In this document: positions 1 to 9,690 of the stretch, piece after piece | Numbering within the stretch: the first letter of the stretch is position 1 | Layout of the letters: each line of letters starts with the position of its first letter | Source: Molanna angustata | Taxonomy: Eukaryota > Arthropoda > Insecta > Trichoptera > Molannidae | Direction of reading: 5' to 3' | Length of the DNA: 64,000 nt | Assembly: GCA_963576475.1 (NCBI GenBank) | Contig: OY754980.1 | Span: forward strand, 33,641,431-33,705,430 | The notes under the pieces: generated by a model | What the model was told of the DNA's origin: nothing | What the model saw: only the letters and a program-made list of their open reading frames with translations | Databases searched by the model: none | Position numbers and translations under genes: made by a program

Positions 1-7
1 ATGTATA

Positions 8-350
8 CATACCATCACGTTCCCCAATGGCGAAGGAACACCAACACCTTCTATTTTGACAGGCGACCATCGTCTCATAAATGTTTGTATGTTGTTCATG
101 CTTATTATATTTCCCTCTTTCAGTATGTTAAGATCAAGCCATCTTCTACATCGACGGCACCGACCTCTCTTTCCATTTCTGTGTATATTTTCTTCGTCTG
201 GTGTTCCTCAATTATTCTCCCCATTTGGCCAAACTATCTCAATGTAGGTATTCACTTTTATTCTATTAATGACATCTTTATTTCTTTCCTTGTTTGGTGT
301 GATGGTCGCCAATTTCGCCAAGAAGAGGAAGATATTTATGAATCATGGAA
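8..350 (-). pseudogene. 3' end of RTE-type LINE, degraded
   Basis: On the minus strand this stretch matches, in order, the C-terminal coding end of the RTE-type LINE at 35804-36595: the shared blocks are the 3' terminal CATACCATCACG, the region encoding arginine- and cysteine-rich CIRRCMN-like sequence, and the segment that reads INRMKVN in the copy at 17845-18285. It carries frameshifts and stops, so it is a dead copy. The element's 3' end lies at the window edge, next to ATGTATAC, which resembles the (TATG)n tail of the family. The plus-strand open frame over the same bases is only the antisense shadow of this LINE. The upstream (5') limit near 350 is approximate. Confidence 0.7.
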
Positions 351-479
351 ATAAATAAATTTGTAAAATAGAATTGTTTAAATTAAGCATCGTTAAAACA
401 ATAAGTGTCTTTGTCTGTGCCGTCTGTTGGGGTCAGCTCTCCTTTTCCTTAATTTAAAGGTTCTTTTGTTTTGTATTAT

Positions 480-1410
480 GTCACCTAGGCTATGTGCCTG
501 CAATTGGTTTCGGCTTTGCACGATCTAGGAATGCTTAGGTCTTCCTCTGGATGTAAGTCGAGAAGATTCATGGAGATTGCTTGGTTTACCGTGTGATCTG
601 GCGGTCTGCGTTCATCCTGCCCGTACCATCTCAATTGTCTTTCCTCTATCTTACTATGTATATCAGTAACGCCTAGGATTCCAAGAATGCGTGTTCTTTT
701 TATTTTGTCCAGCTGCCCATCTTAGCATACACATTTCAGCAGTTTCCAGTTGCCTAGGAGTAGGAGTTGTACATTTTCCAGAATTTGGAGCCAAAAGATG
801 AGTGGCAGTCTGACGATTGTCTGGTTCACTTTTCCTTTCAACTTTGTTGTAATTTTTGGATCGCATATGACCCTCGACATTGATCTAAATCTCAAAAATT
901 CTGTGGTTTTCACCTGCTTTACATCCTTCATTTTGATGGATATTTGAAGGAATCCCTATTGGGTAATATCTCTCCATCCATTTACATTATAGGAGTGTCA
1001 GCATTTGCATTTTTAAACAGTTTTAAGTCATTGTCTTACAGAATCCTTCGCCACCTTTTCAGACTATTTGCAGGTCCTCGTGTATTTTTCAATTAGTACC
1101 ATATCATCTGTAAAGAATATTGCCTTTTGGAGGTTGTTGGCTGAATTTATTTTCTGGTTGATTATGAAATACATGATTAAGATTTATCAGGCGAAAACAC
1201 AAAAATGGCGCTATAAAATTATCCATTTATTGTTATTATTAAGATGAACAGTAGTGGGCCGAGTACTGATCCTTGGCGTACCCCTACCATTATATGAAAT
1301 TCTGGTGAAATTCCTGAAGTGCAACTTACTTGTGTTTTTACGTTTTCAATCATATCTTGTATTGCAAGCACATACTTTTCTGGTACACAATGGGCTTTAC
1401 AATAAGTAAA
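480..1410 (-). pseudogene. non-LTR reverse transcriptase relic (RTE-like)
   Basis: Read on the minus strand, 1231-1400 encodes a recognisable RT motif B block (VGVRQGSVLGPLLFIL), 1085-1135 encodes the catalytic motif C region as FTDDMVL, and 560-760 encodes a C-terminal block with RQLRWYGQDERRPPD, the form usually seen as RLRWYGHV in RTE-type endonuclease/RT proteins. The order B, C, C-terminus is correct for one element reading leftwards. Stops and frameshifts separate the blocks and the endonuclease domain is missing, so this is a dead, 5'-truncated copy. It differs in sequence from the RTE copy at 35804-36595, so it is probably another RTE-type subfamily. Confidence 0.8.
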
Positions 1411-1986
1411 CCTTAAGACGGAATTAATTATTTAGGTACCTATATCATATTAATCGGAAATTCCCGTGAAAACACACAATGTAAATAAAGCCAATTTGCA
1501 CATTAAAATTACGATCTCACTTCGGTTTCTCTTTTTATCTAAAATTGTTGCTCATTTCTCAGTTGCAAACTGGGCAAAGCAATATCAAGTTAATATTGGA
1601 GCGACTTCCAAGTAATTGGGTGTCCTATTAATATTCATTTTCAAATTAAATATTCCCTTAAAGCTGAGCAAACAAGATATTATTTGAAAAAAAAAACACC
1701 CTGGAAATGTTTCAATTCCTTAAAGGAAGGTCGTTTATATTTAAAACCGAATTATGCCCATTTTCATTATTTAAAAAAACACTTCTAATGGTTTTATTAT
1801 TATCCTTGTGATCTTCTTTAAGCGTTTATTTTTTGCGGGGTAAATATTATGAGCATTTAATTGTATTATGGGCTTCGTAAGAAAGGTGTGAAGAGTTTAA
1901 TGGTAATGATACTAAAAAAATAATAATACTAAAATAATGACATGCCAACATTTACTTTGTCGGTTTATACTTTTATGATAAGATAT
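1411..1986. other. AT-rich sequence, nothing recognised
   Basis: There is no coding signal, clear repeat or hairpin. The sequence is AT-rich with several short A runs. Confidence 0.5.
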
Positions 1987-2321
1987 GTGTAACTCATAGA
2001 ATAATAAAAGTATAGAATACTCTTTAGCCTGCAGTAAACGCGACTGCTTTATGTTGACTAATTTGGTCAACATTTTGCTACGAGCATTCAGTAATCATTT
2101 GGCCGTCTGCGTGATACGTTCTCCAAATAGGGAATTTTTTAACTGCTTGCAAAATTATTTACGCAGTCATAACGAGTAGTATCTACTATACGAACAATGT
2201 CTACCAGCAGAGTCATACATATTATATTGACACGAGCCGGCCAATAAAACGGCTTCACTTTTTCAGCGAGGTATTGTATGGGAATGAGTATTCTATAGTT
2301 TTATTATTCTATGGTGTAACT
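1987..2321. mobile_element. MITE with 27-bp TIRs and 8-bp TSD
   Basis: The element runs 1995-2313 (319 bp). Its ends are inverted repeats beginning CATAGAATAATAAAA and continuing for 27 bp with one mismatch. It is flanked by a perfect 8-bp direct repeat GTGTAACT at 1987-1994 and 2314-2321. It has no open reading frame. A second copy, about 90% similar by eye, lies at 53781-54099. An 8-bp duplication with TIRs starting CA fits the hAT or P superfamilies; I cannot choose between them. The perfect duplication means this copy has not been disturbed since insertion. Confidence 0.88.
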
Positions 2322-3119
2322 AAATAATTTGTTATGTTGTGATGTTTGGTGTCCGTTATAATATTAGTTTGTAAATGACACAATAATTATGTAAAACCAA
2401 ACCGAAACCGAAATGTCAAATATTTGGCTTGGTAAAATTGTAAACTGCTAGCCCTTGAACACGGTTACCTAGTTGGGCAGCAGTAATCTTCATTATAGTC
2501 GTTTTTTATAAAGGTGTGAAAAATAATAAATAAAATAAATAAATAAATGAATGAATGGTGTTGGAAAACATTTTAAAAAGAAATAAGTAAGGTAAGATTG
2601 TTGCTACTAAAATCAAAATTGAAAAATTAATTTTTATAATCTCTATTTAAAGATACTCCGTGTTCTCAGATTTGTTGAACAGTGTTTTATTAATTGGAAC
2701 TTTCAACATTAGGAACTGTAGTGAATAAGCGTTACACAATTTTGAAATCCTTCACAAATCCCCTGAAAGAATATTAAAAAAAAATTTTTTCAGCATTTTA
2801 TAAAATTACTCTACAACTACATTTTTTTTAAATATTTATTTTTCATTACAGAATACAAAAGTACATTTGACAATTAAATACAACAATAATTCAAAAAATA
2901 TTTCACTATTAGAAGTTCGGAAACTTATGTACCTATGGGGCAAGATAAAAATTTAAAAAGTATAATTAACAGTAAGAAAAAAAAACTATTCTTGACTAAT
3001 TCTTACAACGGACTTCATTATAGACACAGATAAATTCACTTCTATATATTTCTACATATCGAAATTTCTTCGCCTTAATGGTGTTAACCGTGCAGACGTT
3101 GCTCTGCCACAGATCAAAT
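2322..3119. other. AT-rich sequence, nothing recognised
   Basis: It contains an (AAAT)n stretch near 2521-2548 and several A runs. There is no coding signal. Confidence 0.5.
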
Positions 3120-3335
3120 TTTATTTAGACCTCATTTTATGTATAGTTCTGTACATAGATCGCCTTTTTGGTATTTTGGTCATATTTTTGAATGAGATAT
3201 CTAAAAAAAAACTATCCAATCTTTCAATCCGGAACCGACCATACAAATTAAGAAAATTTCAATGAAATCGGTTGGGTTGTTTCGGAGATTAGCTTGTACG
3301 AACTTCGTGACATGAGATTTTTATATATGCTATGG
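3120..3335. repeat. possible 3' part of a dispersed insect repeat
   Basis: The wording AATGAAATCGGTTGGGTTG followed by TTCGGAGATTAGC and TTATATATG resembles the conserved tails found downstream of many insect LINE and RTE copies. This is recognition by pattern only; no second copy lies in the window apart from a weak echo in the GTTGGGTTGTTTCGGC stretch of the Helentron-like copies. Confidence 0.3.
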
Positions 3336-4083
3336 TAATTCAACTTTCAAAATAATTGAAAAACAAACTGGCAGGTATCATTCCCAATGATTGAGTGGAA
3401 AGCGATGCAAACTAAAAAAAGAAGAATTTTTCTAGTGAGAAAATACAAAATTACTATCTTCACAACCCATCGCATCTGTATAGTTCATTCTTTACACAAA
3501 TCGATCATCTTCTTAAGACATCCTCTCCTAACTCCCTTTCAGACTTGGAGAACTGTTTGAAGAGCAAACACTCGAGTGCATATCTTCACTTCTTGCTTAG
3601 AAAGTTCAAAGACGAGAATATTGATATAATTTTCACTTATGGTATGTATATTTATTTTCACTTATTATCCGATTGTTTGTGATCATCTTCAAGCCCTCCC
3701 TACTTCACAAATCTTCGAGTGAAATTATGTCTTTGTTGGAAAGAAAATAATAAATCCTATTTAAATCTATGGTTGTATTTATTTAATGATATTTACGGAT
3801 ATCTCAATAAACTTTTACCAATCGATAAACTTTTATTTTTTGTGTGTTTATGGAATTGTATAAATATGATTATAATGTTTGCCTTGATAAAATAAGAAAA
3901 CTTACATATGTATAACACAATGAAATAAGCAAATAGATAAAATTAGATCAGTTATTATGATAGATAGTATAGGGTCCCTTTACCATAAATGATATGTGAA
4001 GTATCTGAATGCGTGAATTATCCTTGTCTGAAGCTTCATCATTGCGTTTTAGGCATGTTGAGTTGACCCTTCTGAAATCTTAA
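3336..4083. other. AT-rich sequence, nothing recognised
   Basis: No gene, no hairpin and no duplicated block was found here. Confidence 0.4.
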
Positions 4084-4525
4084 CTAGCGTATAACACATG
4101 AGATCCAACTGTCGATAGGGAGATTGTGCGTATAGTGTGAGCATACGTAAAATCTATGTATGCTATAAATAAAAGTACCAAACAAAAATTGAAATATTTT
4201 GTTTTCCTATAGAAAACATGTATGTATGTCAGGATGGAATAGTGTGGAGTAGAGTCCTTTTTACTACCCGTTATAGGTAAATAGCTTGATGTTATGCATC
4301 AATTATGTATCAGATTATGAGTCCCTGTAGATGTTTTTTATTCAATCATACAAATTTTATGAAACGATGCCGTCACTAAATTCAATTTATACAAAAATTC
4401 TTAAAAAAAGATGAGATGTAGGTACTACTATAATGTGCATATTATTTATAGAAAATTAAATTATCTAGTTGGGTTGTTTCGGCGTTATTCGACATTTTAA
4501 AAAAATATTATTAATAAACAGGCAG
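4084..4525 (-). mobile_element. Helentron-like (HINE) element, old truncated copy
   Basis: This is a diverged copy of the family at 18484-25197. It keeps the characteristic minus-strand 3' terminus: the sub-terminal ATCGACAGTTGGAT block (4111-4124 as its complement) and the terminal CTAG at 4084-4087, followed in the minus sense by T. About 440 bp align to the 3' half of the family (TGTATGTATGTCAGGATGG, GCCGTCACTAAATTCAA and AAATTATCTAGTTGGG are shared) and the rest is missing. It is clearly older than the tandem copies. The shared CTAG|T end supports this as the true element terminus. Confidence 0.72.
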
Positions 4526-4529
4526 GCAC

Positions 4530-5001
4530 CTATTGGTGATGGGCCTGTATCATGTGTTTCTTTGTATAATGTGTATCCAATCTGTTTACAAATTCATTGA
4601 GTGTTCCAGTACTCATGTCTTTATCTGGTAAACTGTTACAGGCATCCACCATCCTGTTGGTCAGGAAGTACTTCCTTGGATTCAGGGAAAAGGATGTTTT
4701 ATTCAACTTTAAGTGGTAGCCCCTCAGTGATTCATTGTAAAAGTCATTAGAAACACTACAGTTCCTGCAGAGTTGAGATTTATAAAATTTGCAGCCTTTC
4801 TGACTATTCCAGACCACCTATTCCAATTGGCAGTTTGGTTGCTCGTCTTTGCACTTTCTCAAGCAGTGTAATGTCCTTGATAAAGTAAGGATTCCATATT
4901 GAATCTGAATATCACATAATATTTTCGTTTTGGAGGCAGTTGGATGCGGTCTGCTTAGGATAGAGAGCTGTGCACGTCTCATAATTGGCGAATTAATAAT
5001 A
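4530..5001 (-). pseudogene. LINE 3' end (CR1/L2-like RT C-terminus), frameshifted
   Basis: On the minus strand, 4815-4895 encodes YSDSIWNPYFIKDITLLEKV and then QRRATKLPIGI. This is the classic region after the RT fingers of CR1/L2/Jockey-type LINEs (usual form VWSPYLVKDIELLEKVQRRA). It continues after a stop and frameshift as RGYHLKLNKTS and RKYFLTNRMVDACNSLPDK, with the usual FK/RLD-type ending NEFVNRLDTHY. The copy has stops and frameshifts and has lost everything upstream. The Penelope insertion begins immediately on its 5' side (higher coordinates), so the LINE may have been the landing site. Confidence 0.8.
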
Positions 5002-5087
5002 TTTTCAAATGTTTGAATGTTAACTTTGTGGTTCATATTTAACAAATTAAATTTAAAGATATAACTTTGTATTAACCACGTTTTTTG

Positions 5088-5146
5088 GTTGAAACGATGC
5101 GACCGGTTTCGGAACTAACCGCTCCCTCATCAGGCTAACTTTCAAC
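5088..5146 (-). ncRNA. type I hammerhead ribozyme in Penelope 3' tail
   Basis: The minus strand shows the full hammerhead core. CTGATGA lies at 5127-5133, followed by stem II (GGGA pairing with TTCC), then GAA, a very short stem III ACC/GGT, and the cleavage-site C at 5101. Stem I pairs GTTGAAA..GC (5134-5146) with GC..TTTCAAC (5088-5100), leaving a 4-nt internal loop on each side as expected for the loop-loop contact of fast hammerheads. Predicted cleavage is between 5101 and 5100. Hammerheads with minimal stem III are known in Penelope elements and are thought to work best as dimers. Compared with the second copy at 8159-8217, this one has a single change, in the stem II/loop region, that leaves the core intact. 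Confidence 0.87.
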
Positions 5147-5180
5147 TGAAACAGAATGTGACGACGTGCTTACAAGAAAT

Positions 5181-7403
5181 CTATGGGGGCGGAGGTAGAG
5201 GTAGGGTGGGGGTACTTAGGGTTGGGTCTTGTGCAGGGTGGGTCCGATTGGCTGAAGGATTAGAAGTAAAAGGAAACATATTTAATAATGGACTGAAAGA
5301 TAAATTTAACTGATTGTTTATTATGTTCTGTTTTGAATTAATACACTTTTCAATTTCTAGCGACTCTAAATTATCAAGACGGAGACCTACTTTGTTGACG
5401 TGTAAAATTTTTGTTCCCGATTGCATATTAAATTGATGATCATTAAGTACTAAGTGTTCTGCGAATTCCGAAAAATTATCATTGTTTATACATCTAATAT
5501 GTTCTTTTACTCTAGTCTCAAATTTCCGTCCTGTTTTTCCTATGTAGACTGCAGAGCAGTCTCCACATGTCAGTTGGTATACGCCGGAGTTTTCCATTTT
5601 ATTATCTTTATCTTTGGAATTCATTAAACTTTTTCCAATATTATTGTCAGTGTAAAATGCCGGTCTTATGTCTTTTGGTAAGAAATTTGAGACTAATTGG
5701 GATAAATTATTAACAAACAATATGCGTCTCCATCTATATTCATCTTTTTTGATATTTGTATTATAACTATGTAGGTATCTATTGACGTTAATATTTTTTA
5801 TTTTTTTATTTAAAATAGAGTCTATCAATTTACTGTTATAACCATTATTGTATGCAATCTGTTTTATTGTATTTAGTTCTCTATTAAAATTATTTGATGA
5901 TAGTGGTATATTTAGTAATCTATGGACCATGGAATGATAAGCGGAATGTTTATGGGATGCTGGATGGTTGGATGTATTGTGGATAGTTGTATCTGTATAG
6001 GTCGGTTTACGATATATATCAAATTCAATTTTATTATTTACTATTGTCAATTTTAAATCTAAAAAATTAAGTGTTTTTTCCTTTTCTATTTCCAATGTGA
6101 ACTGAATCTTAGGGTGAAACGAGTTTATAAAATTTAAGAGCAACTTTAATTGTCGATCAGTACCTGTAAAAATGCAAAATATATCGTCCACGTATCTCTT
6201 CCATAAAAATATATATTTCAATAAAACCGAATTTGATCCAAATATTTTATTTTCTAAGAAATCTACAAAAATGTCGGCTATAAGTGGACTTGTACGGGCT
6301 CCCATTGGTAATCCTTCTTTTTGTTGGTAAACAACATTATCATACTGGAAATAGTTTTGACTCAAGCAAACCTCTAATAATCGTTTCAAATCATTTGTTA
6401 TATCTAGGGGGAGATCCGAGTTGTAAAGTAAACTGTCTATTATGTTTTTGCTTTCTTTTATTGGTATATTAGTAAAGAGACTTATTATATCAAAAGATAT
6501 TAGTTTGGCATTACTTGAAATCACTAAGTCTTTAATTGTATTTACTAGTTCAATGGAATTTTTAACTGTAAATTTAGGTTTGAATATGTTTGCTTGATTT
6601 ATTATGTTAATAATATGGGCTGATAGTTTAAATGATGGGGAATTACAACACGATACTACCGGGCGAATGGGTTTTTCCTGTTTGTGTATTTTTAAAAGGC
6701 CGTATAACTTGGGTGTTTTTGGATTCATATCTACTAACTGATTTGGGCGTATCTTTTTTATTATATCACTCTTGCAAAGTTTTAAAGCGCTCTTTACGGC
6801 ATCTTGGTACTTATTCGTCGGATCTTTTTCTAGCTTTATGAAGTCGTCGTTGTTTAAAAAAATTTGCATTTTATTTCTATAGTCAACGCCGTTCATTATA
6901 ACAATTGAATTACCTTTATCCGCTTTCGTTATTACAATTTGGTTTTCTTTGACAGTTTTTTGAATATTTTTTAACACAATATGATCATTATTTTTATGTG
7001 GTGTGGAAAATTTTACTGAATTAACTTTTATAATTTCCGAACATTTATAATGGTAAGTTTTGGGGCAATTGTATAACGCTGTCTCTAAGTCTACTGCTAA
7101 ATTTTCTATTGCTGTGATATTGTTATTTTTATGAATATTATGTTTAAGACCCTTTGATAATAAATCTAACTCTGGTTGACTAAACGATTGTGAGGATAAA
7201 TTGATTACACGATCATAGAATTCATGGACTTGATTAACTTGTTTATCTGTTCTAACTGTTTTGTTATTAATAAGAGTACTTAGCTTTTTGTCGAGTTTCA
7301 CTTTCTTCTTGAAGGCGTCTATACTCGCGAAGTCACGAACTTTATCGTCCAAGATGTCCCATTCAATCGGATGTAAGATTGACACCAACTCTGTGTGAAG
7401 CAC
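5181..7403 (-). CDS. Penelope reverse transcriptase / GIY-YIG endonuclease
   Basis: This intact 740-codon ORF encodes the single polyprotein of a Penelope-like retroelement, which copies its RNA at a nick made by its own GIY-YIG nuclease. Visible domains in order: an N-terminal Penelope region with NLSSQSFSQPELDLLSKGL (68-86) and VITKADKGNSIVIM (157-170); the RT core with PKLYGLLKIHK (231-241), motif A FDIISLFTNIP (304-314), motif B GLPMGARTSPL (364-374) and motif C YVDD (404-407); a post-RT region with FLDLKL (447-452); and a C-terminal GIY-YIG nuclease with GVYQLTCGDCSAVYIGKTGR (607-626) followed by FETRVKEH. All catalytic RT aspartates are present. The protein ends in a proline-rich tail. 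The ATG chosen gives the longest frame; the length is at the short end for the family, so a little of the N-terminus may be missing. It is related to telomerase RT only at the family level. Confidence 0.95.
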   Translation of the reverse strand: MLHTELVSILHPIEWDILDDKVRDFASIDAFKKKVKLDKKLSTLINNKTVRTDKQVNQVHEFYDRVINLSSQSFSQPELDLLSKGLKHNIHKNNNITAIENLAVDLETALYNCPKTYHYKCSEIIKVNSVKFSTPHKNNDHIVLKNIQKTVKENQIVITKADKGNSIVIMNGVDYRNKMQIFLNNDDFIKLEKDPTNKYQDAVKSALKLCKSDIIKKIRPNQLVDMNPKTPKLYGLLKIHKQEKPIRPVVSCCNSPSFKLSAHIINIINQANIFKPKFTVKNSIELVNTIKDLVISSNAKLISFDIISLFTNIPIKESKNIIDSLLYNSDLPLDITNDLKRLLEVCLSQNYFQYDNVVYQQKEGLPMGARTSPLIADIFVDFLENKIFGSNSVLLKYIFLWKRYVDDIFCIFTGTDRQLKLLLNFINSFHPKIQFTLEIEKEKTLNFLDLKLTIVNNKIEFDIYRKPTYTDTTIHNTSNHPASHKHSAYHSMVHRLLNIPLSSNNFNRELNTIKQIAYNNGYNSKLIDSILNKKIKNINVNRYLHSYNTNIKKDEYRWRRILFVNNLSQLVSNFLPKDIRPAFYTDNNIGKSLMNSKDKDNKMENSGVYQLTCGDCSAVYIGKTGRKFETRVKEHIRCINNDNFSEFAEHLVLNDHQFNMQSGTKILHVNKVGLRLDNLESLEIEKCINSKQNIINNQLNLSFSPLLNMFPFTSNPSANRTHPAQDPTLSTPTLPLPPPP

Positions 7404-7511
7404 TTTTATTTGAAGTTTTATATTATTTCGTAGTTTAAATTCAGTCTTTTAGTCTTCTTTTAACCAAGCTATTTTTGATTTGAATAAAGCTTTTTGATTT
7501 TTATTTTGATA

Positions 7512-8124
7512 TATTAACGTCAATAGATACCTACATAGTTATAATACAAATATCAAAAAAGATGAATATAGATGGAGACGCATATTGTTTGTTAATAATT
7601 TATCCCAATTAGTCTCAAATTTCTTACCAAAAGACATAAGACCGGCATTTTACACTGACAATAATATTGGAAAAAGTTTAATGAATTCCAAAGATAAAGA
7701 TAATAAAATGGAAAACTCCGGCGTATACCAACTGACATGTGGAGACTGCTCTGCAGTCTACATAGGAAAAACAGGACGGAAATTTGAGACTAGAGTAAAA
7801 GAACATATTAGATGTATAAACAATGATAATTTTTCGGAATTCGCAGAACACTTAGTACTTAATGATCATCAATTTAATATGCAATCGGGAACAAAAATTT
7901 TACACGTCAACAAAGTAGGTCTCCGTCTTGATAATTTAGAGTCGCTAGAAATTAAAAAGTGTATTAATTCAAAACAGAACATAATAAACAATCAGTTAAA
8001 TTTATCTTTCAGTCCATTATTAAATATGTTTCCTTTTACTTCTAATCCTTCAGCCAATCGGACCCACCCTGCACAAGACCCAACCCTAAGTAACCCCACC
8101 CTACCTCTACCTCCGCCCCCATAG
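7512..8124 (+). pseudogene. Penelope GIY-YIG fragment (no RT domain)
   Basis: This open frame covers only the last ~204 residues of the Penelope protein, from NVNRYLHSYN to the same proline-rich end. It contains the complete GIY-YIG nuclease with GVYQLTCGDCSAVYIGKTGR, but no RT and no in-frame ATG near its start. It differs from the main ORF by LEIKKC for LEIEKC and LSNPT for LSTPT. It is a truncated copy rather than a gene, although a free-standing nuclease made from it cannot be excluded. Confidence 0.88.
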
Positions 8125-8158
8125 ATTTCTTGTAAGCACGTCGTCACATTCTGTTTCA

Positions 8159-8217
8159 GTTGAAAGTTAGCCTGATGAGGGAACGGTTAGTTCCGAAACC
8201 GGTCGCATCGTTTCAAC
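8159..8217 (+). ncRNA. type I hammerhead ribozyme, inverted Penelope copy
   Basis: The layout is the same as at 5088-5146. Stem I strands are 8159-8171 and 8205-8217, CTGATGA is at 8172-8178, GAA at 8195-8197, stem III ACC/GGT at 8198-8203 and the cleavage-site C at 8204. The single difference from the other copy (A instead of G in the stem II/loop segment GGGAAC) extends the potential stem II pairing. With two ribozymes facing outward, transcripts from either strand would carry one at their 3' end. Confidence 0.87.
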
Positions 8218-8389
8218 CAAAAAACGTGGTTAATACAAAGTTATATCTTTAAATTTAATTAATAATATAACTGATGAACGTTGCGCAAGCGCTTAAAATG
8301 ATTATGTAAACCTCCCAATACGTATAGGTGCTTGCTTTCCCGGTTATTATATAAATATATATTCAAAGTACTAAAAGAAACCTTAGAAA

Positions 8390-9080
8390 CTATGAAGTTT
8401 GTCCTAATTGAAAAGTTCAACATGAAAATAAGAAAGGATAAAACCAAGGTACTAACTGTAGGCAGGGATGGACATCAAATGAATCTACTGATGTCTGGAG
8501 CTGCGCTTTAGAATGCCAAAGAATTTTTCAATCTAGTGAGCGAGGTCACATGGGATGTCCGTTGAAAAAGATAAGTAGACAGTGTATCCATCAAGCAGAA
8601 CTCTCCTTAAATCCAAGATCTTCGAATCCAACAATATGGACCTTAAACTTAAATATGGTTGTAAGACATGGTGCATAGGTGAAAGAGACCGTAAAAGTTT
8701 GGAGGCCTTCGTGATGTGGACCTACCGACGAATACTTGGCATATCATGGAGGGATCTTTTTACAAATTATGAGGTTCTCAGTAAAATTGAATAAAACAGG
8801 TACATGTTGAAAACTAGATTAAAAAAGCGTGCAAACTGGATAGGCCATATTATGTTGCGACACGAGGATCTTTTACACATCATCTTGTAGGGAATAGTTG
8901 AGAGGACAAATGACAGATGTTGTTCCCGCCAAGTATATCTAGAACAAGTGTGCAAGGACATGGAGTAAATATATCTCCTACACAGAGTTGAAGAGTGTCG
9001 CTGAAGATCGGTCGGAGAGGAGGAAGAGATACATCGGTTTGCTGCCAATCAATCCTTAAGATTGAAACCACAGAAGAAGT
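8390..9080 (+). pseudogene. non-LTR RT C-terminal relic
   Basis: On the plus strand the region reads KIRKDKTKVLTVGRDG (a motif D/E-type segment), then LKYGCKTWCIGERDRKSLEA and WTYRRILGISWRDL (the usual form is LLYGCETW..RLEAFEMWCYRR, then ISWRD), then NRYMLKTRLKKRANWIGHIM (usual WLGHIL). A 3' block follows that includes CKDM and SVAEDRSERRKR. The blocks are in the right order but are broken by stops and frameshifts. It is a 5'-truncated, old LINE copy of the RTE/Ingi-like endonuclease-RT type. Confidence 0.78.
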
Positions 9081-9560
9081 AAGTAAAGTTATCTGCATCC
9101 AGGTAGAATATTATCCAATAATTGTTACTTAGTTACGAAATTAATGTTGTTCATTTGTACACATGTATTGTAATACTCCCTCGCATTCGGCAAACTTGAA
9201 ATGTTCAATAAGTAGCGGGAAAGTAAAGTTTTGTTTGAGATGTAGGGAAAATGGTGGGGTTGGTTGGGGGCAAGTGCGGCAGGGCTAACCGACAACTCCC
9301 TAACTACATATTAACTTCCTCCTGTTCTAGGAAACCCATCACAGGACTAACAAAGGAAGCTGTAATAATATTTGCCTGTTACTGAACATTATCACTTTCA
9401 ATAATAATATTGAATCAGTCATAATCACTTTATAGTTTCACACTCACATATCAACAATTATTGTTTCAATACAAATGTCAATGGTGATTTTATATATAAA
9501 TTAGGTACTTGTTCTTCTTATATTTATACAAGGATTTAAAAATTATTTATAAAAGGAAGC
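9081..9560. other. no gene seen
   Basis: It holds a GT-rich stretch at 9247-9275 and otherwise AT-rich sequence without a recognised element. Confidence 0.4.
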
Positions 9561-9564
9561 ACGA

Positions 9565-9690
9565 CATATGCGTGTATGTCCAAACACTAGTAACGTTTTA
9601 CCTAAAAAGGCACGACGTTCAGAATGGGTGGTAACCTCATTGCTGAACTATATTCGATGTTGCCTGTTGTAGATATTTTCGATTAACCGG
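9565..9690 (-). repeat. fragment of the 22807-23100 SINE-like family
   Basis: The minus strand matches the middle of the unit at 22807-23100: shared blocks are ACAACAGGCAACA, TAGTTCAGCAATGAGGTT, ACCACCCATTCTGAA and GTGCCTTTTTAGGT. It lacks both ends and carries several changes. Confidence 0.65.

Larger units (their letters stand above)
5045..7510 (-). mobile_element. Penelope-like element, main copy
   Basis: The element holds one intact ORF (5181-7403), a 3' untranslated tail carrying a hammerhead ribozyme (5088-5146), and about 107 bp upstream of the ATG. Its tail ends near 5045, the point where it stops matching the inverted copy at 7511-8260. The main copy and the inverted copy abut head-to-head at about 7510, so both 3' tails point outward. 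The arms are near-identical: I see two amino-acid differences in about 200 codons plus one ribozyme change, which indicates a recent insertion. A 12-bp direct repeat AATTAATAATAT occurs at 4990-5001 and 8257-8268 and is a candidate target duplication; if real, the left tail extends about 43 bp further, to 5002. Confidence 0.92.
7511..8260 (+). mobile_element. inverted 5'-truncated Penelope copy
   Basis: This 750-bp plus-strand segment repeats the 3' part of the main copy, starting at the codons for NVNRYLHSYN and ending at the same tail point AAATTTAATT. It includes the GIY-YIG domain, the whole 3' untranslated tail and a second hammerhead. It is fused head-to-head to the 5' end of the main copy at about 7510. 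Partial copies attached in inverted or direct orientation are a known feature of Penelope insertions. The very high identity of the two arms suggests they were made in the same event or by very close source copies. Confidence 0.92.
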
